A DNA stretch of 51,754 bases from Perkinsus marinus ATCC 50983. Lineage: Eukaryota; Perkinsozoa; Perkinsida; Perkinsidae. Both the position numbers and the translations under genes were made by a program. Shown here in pieces: positions 44,362 to 51,754 of this stretch (position 1 is the stretch's first letter; every line of letters starts with the position of its first letter). The stretch is taken from assembly GCF_000006405.1 (NCBI RefSeq), contig NW_003206654.1:1-51754 (forward strand), read 5' to 3'. A model generated the notes under the pieces. It was not told the origin of the DNA. It saw nothing but the letters and a program-made list of their open reading frames with translations, and ran no database searches.

Positions 44362-45153
44362 TACCATGGTTCCCCTCTATTATGATGTGTATGTGATCGT
44401 AGATCCAGATAACTTACAGGACGATCATGATCACAATGACTATGGCATTTATTGGTGAATTCATCACTATCAGTACTAGAGGTAAGACCACCATGTGCAA
44501 CATAATCCAAACATACATTCCATATTAGACAACTCATGTTAACGAATAATACCTAATAATAATATCAACAACACTACTAATAACGATTCTATCATCACAA
44601 TAACTACCTGATAACGTCGAGGAACTATTGTAAAGTTAACTAATTGTAGTGGTATCCACATACTCCAACATAAAGTAATTGTTGAATAATACTCTCTCTT
44701 CATAGTATCTATTGTTTCACTCATACTATGTTGTTGTAGAAGCCCTAATGTTGAATAAAAGGCAGGAGTATATAATAATGGTACGTGTATAAAGTTATCG
44801 ATTAGTGATATGATCATACCTTTACCAAATGTACTCATACTCCTAGGTATAGGAAGCTTATAATGATATAGATGATATATATAGGTATCCACTCCACCTT
44901 GATAATAACCACAGAATATTGTCATAGCTAGTGAACGTTTCCAACTTACACCACCATCACCCTCTGTTTCAATGAATCTTTGACAGATCTGATCTCCAAT
45001 AAAACCAAGTGTTGCTCCTGATATGGTATTAGTAATATAGGGTCTAGTAGTGGCATAATGACTATAGGTAGATAATGACGATAGTAGTAGTTTATAACCA
45101 CGACAAGTGCATAAACGACGACGTAGTGTTGATGATGATAGACGACTATTCAT
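44362..45153 (-). CDS. Mpv17/PMP22-family membrane protein
   Basis: Exon 1 is 45153-44608 (182 codons in phase). Exon 2 starts at 44552 and runs to about 44360, with an optional donor GTAAGT near 44416 that would end the exon earlier; I could not fix the last codons. Family signatures: a basic, Ser/Arg-rich mitochondrial-type start, RPYITNTISGATLGFIGDQICQ (the conserved 'G...GD...Q' helix), SLAMTIFCGY, a GPxxHxWY-like position changed to GGVDTYIYHLY, WSMWIPLQLVNFTIVPRRYQ (signature 'W.P.Q..NF..VP...R'), and VLFVNMSCLIWNVCLDYVAH from exon 2. Four predicted membrane helices. Members sit in inner mitochondrial or peroxisomal membranes and affect mtDNA maintenance or ROS handling. Organelle here is inferred only from the N-terminus. 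Confidence 0.88.
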
Positions 45154-45261
45154 ACTTGACGACTACGACCACAACTATATATGGGAGTTATGTTAGTAAT
45201 GACAACAACTCAACGAGAGATGGTGACAGAAGTAATATTATGAATAGTAGTATTATTATCA

Positions 45262-45880
45262 TTACTCGGATTTAGATCGCCCTCCACCCTCAGGGTTAAT
45301 ATTGATACAGTTATTAATACTACTATCATATCCTCCTCCTCCTCCTCCTCGTGCCTCTCTTGGTCTTGATGTTGATTCTAATTGTTGCCAGAATGATGCC
45401 AACTCTTCCTTCCTCCTCTTCTTCCTCCTAGTTGTTATTAACTCTTCATCATCCCTTTTCATATCATCCCTCTCTTCTTGAATGAATATATACCCTAGAT
45501 ATCTACAGGAGAGATAATAATGATGATGATGATGATACCACATGATAACAACAACAACAACAACCGACATTACTACAAGGACATGCTCCCTAACATTATG
45601 ATCCCTATAGCTACTGGTATTTCGATAGCAACACTTCGAGGTAATGGGAATAGACGATTTAATAGTGATGGATAGGTTCTTGATGATGATGATACTATAC
45701 CTAGAGTGGATGGTCGTGGTGGGTTCTATACCGGTATGAATAGTATTACCTATATCCTCTATACCACCACTTTTACCATCATAAAAGGGTGTAATGACGA
45801 CCCATAAGATATAATATATAAATACAGCAAGACCAAGTAGAAGACCAATGATGCCTTCATTCCTAGCTAAGGAGGGTGGA
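45262..45880 (-). CDS. DPM2: DPM2-like regulatory subunit of dolichol-phosphate mannose synthase, with an extended C-terminus
   Basis: Exons with agreeing phases: about 45880-45777, 45694-45577, 45502-45262. Exon 1: GIIGLLLGLAVFIYYILWVVITPFYD, matching the first helix and 'YY..W....PF.D' signature of DPM2. Exon 2: LFPLPRSVAIEIPVAIGIIML, matching 'YFLPR.YAVAIP' and the second helix. Exon 3: YLGYIFIQ, then a 70-residue hydrophilic tail rich in Asp, Arg and Gly not present in the roughly 84-residue human protein. DPM2 stabilises DPM1/DPM3 in the ER membrane and also GPI-GlcNAc transferase. The start codon is unresolved: an acceptor-like CCTTAG lies at the beginning of exon 1 without an in-frame ATG after it, so a short upstream exon is likely; the nearest in-frame ATG is at about 45942. 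Confidence 0.8.
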
Positions 45881-46132
45881 TGATGATGATTATTATATTC
45901 TTGAGACCACCACCACCATGATGATGATGATAATAACAACATACTAATAGGAATACTATCATCAACGTATTTATAATAGTAGTAGTAATGTTGAAGAACC
46001 CGAACTAAAGAAGGCGATGGTGGTAAGGGAGAGTTGGTAGTTACACTAGTACCAATTATTATCAATAATATACAACATCTCCAACATGCTATTAAAGAGT
46101 ATGATGACAGTGATGGTATGATGGTAACCTTA

Positions 46133-46195
<63 letters not shown>
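46133..46195. repeat. (TAC)n microsatellite
   Basis: About 20 TAC triplets in the gap upstream of the DPM2-like gene. Confidence 0.95.
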
Positions 46196-46497
46196 AAGAA
46201 GGAGTAGACCTATTATTATTAGCCTATACCATTATCATGTGAAGAGGGTGAGAATATAGGAGTCACACTATTGTTATATACACTCACTATAACTAGTAGT
46301 AGTAGTTTATACTACCACTACTACCCCGCTTCATGGTCTCGGTGCATCACGCTAGTATCAGCTGATGATGATGATGATACAGGCTCATGAGGAGTAGTAT
46401 ATGACGCTATGCTAGTAGTAGTAGTAGGAGGAGGAGGAGCCGACTGTGGTCGCCACATGTTATAAGAGTAGGTAGCAGCAGCAATAGCAGCCTCCTA

Positions 46498-46935
46498 ATA
46501 AGGATGTCCTCCTTCTTCTTCTTCTCCTCCTTGTTGTTGGTGTTGTATGGCGGTGTGGTGGTGAGCCAGCTGATATGTGTTATAGGATAGGATACCCAGG
46601 ATAAGGTAGAGTATATGATAATGATGATGTTGTTGTTGATATGCTCCGTGATATAAACTCGACAGCATGAGCCGACAACTGGGGCTAGAGAGTAGGAGGA
46701 TGATGATGATGATGATGAGGACTCTTCTCCACTTCATCATCATCATCATCCGTTTGTTGTTGTTGTTGTTGTAGGTTAGGGATATTATAATCATTCCTTG
46801 ACGAGATGGTAATGATAGTGATGATGCATCCACCTTCCTCTGCTCATTACCCTCTACAGCATCATTATCATCACTAGTAGAAGGCTGTGGTGGTAGTAGT
46901 AGTATTGACCTAGTAGTAGTAGTGTATATGACCAA
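46498..46935 (-). CDS. hypothetical protein, possible membrane helix (weak)
   Basis: An open frame of 146 codons on the minus strand with a hydrophobic Ile/Leu run, then ILYLILGILSY and a Gln/Glu/Gly-rich end. Microsatellite-like Asn and Met runs suggest that part is intron. I do not recognise it, and it could be non-coding. Confidence 0.3.
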
Positions 46936-46959
46936 TACTAAAACTTACTACTACTACTG

Positions 46960-47163
46960 CTACTTCTTGCTTCTCTTCTTATCATCTTTATGCTGCCTTC
47001 TATTACTAGTAGCATAATGCTCTTGACGAATATCATCATTACTTGTGGCGATGTAATCATGATTATCCCTGAGCATCCCCGATACCATTCCTCCCCGAAC
47101 TCTTCCTCCTCCTCCCTTCCTATTAGTTCTACTATCCCCTAGTCTCTGTTCATCATCTCCCTA
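46960..47163 (-). CDS. C-terminal exon of an unknown basic protein
   Basis: An open stretch on the minus strand ending at TAG (46962-46960). It encodes QRLGDSRTNRKGGGGR, MVSGMLRDNHDYIATSNDD and a Lys/Arg-rich end (HKDDKKRSKK). Non-repetitive codons suggest real coding. Upstream exons not found. Confidence 0.4.
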
Positions 47164-47596
47164 AAGTGTCCACCTAATAACGTCATCCTGCCAACGCGAT
47201 GATCAACCTTGTCCATATGAGTAGAACGTTTCACTGGAATAACGTAGAACTCTAGAATCGAACCGCCGCCGCCGCCGCCGAGCTCCCATTCAACTGAAGT
47301 AAATACCTAACAACATTAGTCCAAGTCATGGCGGCATTGATAAATCCCATACCCCATCTTCTTATCACCGACAATAATATCGTCATACTCATCATCGAGC
47401 GATATTAATGTATACCTCTACATCATCTAACTACAGAACGTCATGGATATGATGAGGACTAGTTCTATGCGGAAAGGAGGATATTGCTGCTCAACACTCC
47501 TTAAGAGTCCGTGTCGCTCTTGGAAATAAACCATTCGAGCGGTTTATCATTATACATGCTCGAATATCAAGTTCCTACTAACCAGTGTTAATAATA
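47164..47596. other. gene-free gap
   Basis: Nothing recognised except a short GCC run near 47264-47281. Presumably the promoter area of the secreted-protein gene at 47597. Confidence 0.5.
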
Positions 47597-48151
47597 ATGG
47601 CACTATACCTCACAAACAGCAGCGTGATGATAACTGTTGTACCATGGATCGTAGTAATTATCATCACTCTGCCTACTGTAGTGAATAGTGCTAAAGGTCA
47701 CATACTCAACGTGGACCTGAGCACTTTACATGAGATCTCATATAATGGATATATAGACCTCAATGCCCATAAGGATAACTATTGTTCAACTGCCAACAAT
47801 GTGTCGGTTAAGATAAGCACTCCACACAAGTTAAAGTTGAAGGCAACCCTCCCAGGGGGACCCTTAGATGAGAATAAGTCCTTCATCTGGTCATTCGAGA
47901 GCGATATGACTATACAAAGCGAAGTTAACGGTACTATTCATATGTCATTACAACAACCAATTAGAGAAGATATTAAGGAAGTAGTAAAAGAGATAATGAG
48001 GCCCATCGATGATTTGATGTTTACGGATATGATATTGTCTATAACTCCACTTGATGATTGTAAGAAGCATCTATTGTCAATAACCTTCAAGCTGAGCAAT
48101 ACAGAGCCATTTATTTGTATATTCGAGGGCATTAGTGATACCACAACTTAA
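47597..48151 (+). CDS. secreted protein of unknown family (184 aa)
   Basis: A single-exon frame from the ATG at 47597; an in-frame GTG 12 nt upstream is not needed. Residues 1-34 look like a signal peptide: a polar start, then VPWIVVIIITLPTVVNS with likely cleavage after NSA. The mature part is mixed alpha/beta without repeats, with three Cys at C68, C158 and C180 (approximate) and three N-glycosylation sequons (NVS, NKS, NGT). The lack of introns contrasts with its neighbours. Small single-exon secreted proteins of unknown function are common in parasitic alveolates; whether this one is exported is inference. Confidence 0.75.
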   Translation: MALYLTNSSVMITVVPWIVVIIITLPTVVNSAKGHILNVDLSTLHEISYNGYIDLNAHKDNYCSTANNVSVKISTPHKLKLKATLPGGPLDENKSFIWSFESDMTIQSEVNGTIHMSLQQPIREDIKEVVKEIMRPIDDLMFTDMILSITPLDDCKKHLLSITFKLSNTEPFICIFEGISDTTT

Positions 48152-48444
48152 CGACAACGATAATGATGGAGATGTACTCACCAGAGTAATTGTTTGGGAT
48201 TCACATGCATGTTGTTGATGTTGTTCTTGTTGTTGTTGTTGCATTGGCTATCGCGTTAATGTTGACATGCTTTCGAGGCACATGAAGGGTGAATGATGAA
48301 GAGATGGTGACATGGTCATGCTCGATCGTCGTGCCTCATCTATCATTAGTCTCATAGCTACTACTACTATGATGATGATAAGGAATTCAAGAAGCATGCT
48401 TACTGAGATGCTGCCTATAAGAGTCTTACACTGGATTCCCCCTC
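48152..48444. other. gap before the minisatellite
   Basis: Contains a TTG-rich patch at 48207-48241; no gene recognised. Confidence 0.5.
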
Positions 48445-48913
48445 TGTAGGGTCTGGGTATGTGTTGTATAATAATAAAACAACATACTGTAGGGTCTGGG
48501 TATGTGTTGTATAATAATAAAACAACATACTGTAGGGTGTGGGTATGTGTTGTATAATAATAAAACAACATACTGTAGGGTGTGGGTATGTGTTGTATAA
48601 TAATAATAAAACAACATACTGTAGGGTGTGGGTATGTGTTGTATAATAATAATAAAACAACATACTGTAGGGTGTGGGTATGTGTTGTATAATAATAAAA
48701 CAACATACTGTAGGGTGTGGGTATGTGTTGTATAATAATAAAACAACATACTGTAGGGTGTGGGTATGTGTTGTATAATAATAAAACAACATACTGTAGG
48801 GTGTGGGTATGTGTTGTATAATAATAAAACAACATACTGTAGGGTGTGGGTATGTGTTGTATAATAATAAAACAACATACTGTAGGGTGTGGGTATGTGT
48901 TGTATAATAATAA
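48445..48913. repeat. 43-bp minisatellite, 11 copies
   Basis: Units start with TGTAGGGTSTGGGTATGTG at 48445, 48488, 48531, 48574, 48620, 48666, 48709, 48752, 48795, 48838 and 48881. The period is 43 bp; two units are 46 bp because of one extra AAT. The first two units carry GGGTCTGGG and the rest GGGTGTGGG. Each unit contains GTATGTGTTGT and ACAACATAC, able to pair around TATAATAATAAA. All three minus-strand frames are open across it by chance of composition. Confidence 0.97.
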
Positions 48914-49215
48914 GAGGGTATACTTCTAAAATGGTCTATGATGACTATGATGCCATCGGATGAAGATATCCTCATGTCCCGAAGAGTTTAGGACTTACCT
49001 CTAACATACCATACTCTATCATAAACAACAGCAGGTAGTCACCAATAGTACTAGTTAGGGTACTAATGTTACTGTACAACAATAATCATCATCATCATGC
49101 TCCTCCTCGTCCTCTTCCTCGTCCTCGTCGAATCTCTGGGGCTGCGTCTCGCCTAGGCTCCTGATACCAGCCATCTAATAATTGCAGGATTTCTTCTTCT
49201 TTTCTTTTACTACAC

Positions 49216-50144
49216 ATGGGTCGGAATAATAATACTGATGAGGAGGAGGAGGAGGAGCACTTCAGCTTCGATCAGTTCCCTCCCTTTTATACGTACTATA
49301 GTAGGGGGGATGCAGTCGGTCATACTATAGAGTAGTTACACCATTTTAGGTTACAACCAAACCTTACTGTTAGGAAAAGGCAGATAGCACTTTGGAGGGA
49401 TAGGGTTTTAAAGATATGTAATATAGGGTAGTAGGGGTAGTGGGGATATATGTTCATGATGGTAGGTCGAGAACAACGATTGAGTTACCTCAATATACAC
49501 TCTGGACAACAAGAAGAAGAACAGCAGGAAAGAAGAGTATTTGGTAATGAACATATACATAGTAAGCTATTGTTATTGTTGGTGTTATTAGCAAGATTAT
49601 AATAATACTCTTGATCAGGACAGTTGGATATAGAGGGTATTAGAGCAGTATTGAATGATCTAGTCTTAACTGATAATGGACGATGGTGTGATGCATCTCA
49701 GACACGATTTATGGTAATAGTAGTAAGAGTAGCCGGCGCCGGCGGCTAGTCTAGTAGAGACATGATGCCTATTATTAGGTCCTATGGCATACCCCTGCTG
49801 AATGGTCTCAGATAATTTACGATTGGGTAGTAATAGTAGTATATGGTATAGATCTAGGAGTGTGCATGTCCTGTCCAATCAGGTTATTAATACGGGTAAG
49901 TTAGGCTCGGTTGAGACTGTATTCTCAATACATAGTGGAGAGGATGCCATAGGAACAGGTAGGCTGCTCCTACTCCTATTCTCATTACCAGGATTATAGG
50001 ATATCCTTAGAATTCTATGGTCTACCCCCTGAGGTAATCATGCTGGCTTTAGACAAACTCGATCTAAGTGGTAAATGTGAGATATTTAAAGGGAACACTA
50101 CTGATGCTACTGGTGTTAAGTTCTTTACTAGTAATGCTTTGTAG
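49216..50144 (+). CDS. VPS25: VPS25, ESCRT-II subunit
   Basis: Exons: 49216-49292, 49350-49417, about 49435 or 49441-49536, 49619-49713, 49779-49826, 49883-49958, 50011-50144. All phases agree except at 49418-49440, where either a 17/23-nt intron (GTAATA...TAG) or an indel must be assumed. Family hallmarks in order: FPPFYTLQPNLT (the PPFF-like contact motif for VPS22/VPS36 plus the 'TLQP' signature), ALWRDRVLK, the second-half winged helix start IEGIRAVLNDLV, RWCDAS, VLWHTPAEWSQIIYDW ('W....EW...I..WV'), VETVFSIHSGED, EFYGLPPEVIMLALDKL, and CEIFKGNT..GVKFF at the very C-terminus. VPS25 forms the arms of ESCRT-II and recruits ESCRT-III (VPS20) in multivesicular-body sorting. An acidic six-Glu run lies near the N-terminus. 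Confidence 0.93.
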
Positions 50145-50214
50145 ATGATTTCTTATACCTCATTACCATCTTTGGTTCTATCATCATCATCATCATCATC
50201 CAACTACCTTAGTT

Positions 50215-50365
50215 ATAGTTTATTAACGATCCATGTACATTCGACTTTCCCATTACCCATTGTTACTATCACCGACACATCGGCATTGCGACATCGCACA
50301 GCGAATATTTTGGATATCTGGGAGCCGCTGCAATAGCAGTAGCAGCAGTAGCAGCAGGAATCTAA
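50215..50365 (+). CDS. possible C-terminal exon of a small protein (weak)
   Basis: An open frame ending in YFGYLGAAAIAVAAVAAGI and a TAA at 50363-50365. The Ala/Val-rich end looks like a membrane helix but partly derives from a GCAGTA repeat. No partner exon found. Confidence 0.25.
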
Positions 50366-50664
50366 CAGGGGTTGCTAACAAAGGTTCCAACCCAGCTCAA
50401 GCGTAATGGACTAGGATGTATTGGGATGGGCTACTCGTCGTTTACATACAAGGGAGAGTTCATCAAATCATGCGGGGATATTTATTATATATCTATGCGT
50501 GTCTATTGATGCACATGGTGAATTAGGTGATAATCTCGATACTCCATCCTCCCCCCCTCAATACGTAGTACACTGTATCATCCGTGTATAACTTGTTCAT
50601 ACTTACTAAAGTCATCATATTGTTATTAACTGTAAGAATAATATAACGGTACTGTCCATCATAT

Positions 50665-50905
50665 CAAGTGGACAGTATTGGGTATAACTATTTTGTTAGG
50701 AAGGTAATAACGTACGTAGAAGAACTTTCTAGTATATTCATGACTGTAGACGACAACGACGACGACGATGGTGTTATAACACTACTTATTGTGTCCCGCC
50801 GTAAATTGTAGGTTTGCAAGACGTCGACTAGAGCAGTCACGGCAAGCTAAAGGCTTAGCTGCTGATGGGAAGCCCTTACCTGATAGAATAAGTAATAACA
50901 TGATG
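50665..50905 (+). CDS. possible small single-helix membrane protein (partial)
   Basis: Two patches join in phase across a GTAATA..TAG intron (50704-50811): KWTVLGITILLGR, then FARRRLEQSRQAKGLAADGKPLPDR. This gives a membrane helix followed by a basic segment, a layout common in small mitochondrial inner-membrane subunits. The start codon and the downstream end are unresolved. I do not recognise the family. Confidence 0.45.
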
Positions 50906-50922
50906 ATGACATGTGCCGGGAT

Positions 50923-51050
50923 CGAACCTACAACCTATACTTAGGTTTTGATAAGGATTATCTAGGCCTACAAGCTGACCTTATGTACAGTCTAAATGAT
51001 CTGGGACCTTCTTCTTCCACTGCTAATTCCGCTACACCATCGGGTATACG
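50923..51050 (-). pseudogene. tRNA-like relic with A- and B-box-like segments
   Basis: On the minus strand GATGGTGTAGCGG resembles an A box and GTAGGTTCGATCCCGG a B box, about 100 nt apart. No acceptor stem can be formed. Could be a degenerate intron-containing tRNA or a tRNA-derived SINE fragment. Confidence 0.35.
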
Positions 51051-51105
51051 AGGATCTATAAATGTAATATCATACATGAATTAGTATTAACCCTAATGAT
51101 ATTAG

Positions 51106-51674
51106 GTCCTATTGAATCGTGCTGACACTGGTTATGTTCGAAAGATTGTTAAGTTCGCTAATACTGTCACTGGATCTACAATACTCTCGACAACTGCTTG
51201 TTACTTCTTAGGATATGTAATACCTTTATAGTATAATTACCACCCTTATATCTATGCTTAGATGGATACTTATGATACTATACCTTTCATCACAGCCTTA
51301 ACTACAATGTGGGTCGGTAATAATAAGGGATATATACAACTCACACTAGAGGTGGTCATGTATGCCTCTGCCACTTATCTCTAGGTTTACATGTTTACCT
51401 TACAACTTATGTATCTCGAATAGTGGTTGATACTGGCAAGGCACAGATGGCGATTCGAGCTCACAGTCTATCAGGAAGGCCTAGCAGACCAATAGTGGTG
51501 AGGAGGAGGACATGATTCGAATTCATTGCAACGTCGGATATAGTACAATAGTTAGGTTGTTGGATGGCAAAGCTGTAGGTCTCGGGTTCAATTCTCATAC
51601 TTGTTGTTTAGTTCCCTGTACATGGTATGGAGAAAGTAGAAGTCGGTGATAAGTACATACGGTTCCCGTACTAA
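51106..51674 (+). CDS. two-helix membrane protein, possibly TMEM70/186/223-like (partial at the 5' side)
   Basis: Exons with agreeing phases: 51106-51216, 51262-51316, 51385-51497, 51612-51674 (TAA). Sequence: LNRADTGYVRKIVKFANTVT, then a first helix (STILSTTACYFLGY), a second helix region (TIPFITALTTMWVGLHVYL), TTYVSRIVVDTG, SLSGRPSRPIV, and a final FPVHGMEKVEVGDKYIRFPY. Two helices followed by a 'v.riyv...' strand-rich tail resemble the TMEM70/TMEM186/TMEM223 group of mitochondrial assembly factors; this is a resemblance by eye only. It may share its 5' exons with the patch at 50665-50905, but the phases do not join. Confidence 0.5.
51541..51600 (+). pseudogene. tRNA-Cys-like relic inside an intron
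   Basis: TAGTACAATAGTTAGG resembles a D arm, GGATGGCAAAGC an anticodon arm (GCA), and GGGTTCAATTCTC a B box. The T stem pairs poorly. It lies in the last intron of the small membrane-protein gene. Confidence 0.35.
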
Positions 51675-51754
51675 GAAGCAATTCTGGACTATATCAAGAA
51701 TATTTCCTTTTCCGAGTTTCCCAGATGCATACTATATCTGGTACAAATCTATCA

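Noticed and set aside
45679-45700. A 22-nt intron in the DPM2-like gene
   Set aside because: A longer intron (45695-45776, GTAAAAG..GTATAG) also keeps the frame and gives the spacing between the two helices expected for DPM2, so it is preferred.
48445-48913. CRISPR-like regular spacing
   Set aside because: There are no distinct spacers; the whole unit repeats, so it is a minisatellite.
48248-48975. Three overlapping minus-strand open frames of 150-195 codons
   Set aside because: They are the three frames of the 43-bp minisatellite, open because the unit lacks stops on that strand.

Overview
The window looks like nuclear DNA of a perkinsozoan/dinoflagellate-type protist, most likely Perkinsus or a close relative. 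The evidence is short GT-AG introns, head-to-tail tRNA gene units, and a decayed but recognisable copy of the dinoflagellate/Perkinsus spliced-leader sequence at 16186-16207 (minus). The species call is an inference from these features. All exon models below come from reading splice signals and frames by eye; no transcript data or alignments were used.

Layout. (1) 1-2550: a 1,077-bp unit repeated two full times plus 396 bp. Each full unit carries tRNA-Tyr (with an intron), tRNA-Asn and tRNA-Lys on the minus strand. (2) 2551-29470: a gene-poor graveyard. It holds a whole-looking 4.66-kb LTR element (5625-10286, identical 186-bp LTRs, 5-bp target duplication) sitting inside the integrase region of an older, decayed Ty3/Gypsy-like element; a family of GATC-rich inverted repeats; another reverse-transcriptase fossil; a DIRS-like fossil with a tyrosine recombinase; and several perfect short palindromes. 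(3) 29474-51754: a gene-dense tract with very different composition, rich in TCA/GAT/CAA/TAG triplets and with introns mostly of 45-160 nt.

The right half encodes, in order: a predicted 1,696-residue protein joining a DIPP-like Nudix hydrolase to an IP6K-type inositol hexakisphosphate kinase; a JmjC/cupin hydroxylase whose first intron holds a LINE inserted in a (TAG)n microsatellite; a PH/GRAM-like protein; a TylF-like methyltransferase; an Mpv17/PMP22 protein (minus); a DPM2 homologue (minus); two weak minus-strand hypothetical genes; a secreted protein; ESCRT-II VPS25; and at the right edge one or two small membrane proteins.

The most interesting candidate is the Nudix-IP6K fusion. One polypeptide would carry the enzyme class that makes diphosphoinositol pyrophosphates and the class that removes them, an arrangement like the bifunctional Vip1/PPIP5K proteins but built from unrelated domains. 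The second is the LINE with a UAAUG ORF1/ORF2 junction flanked on both sides by TAG repeats, which suggests a microsatellite-targeting retrotransposon hidden inside an intron.
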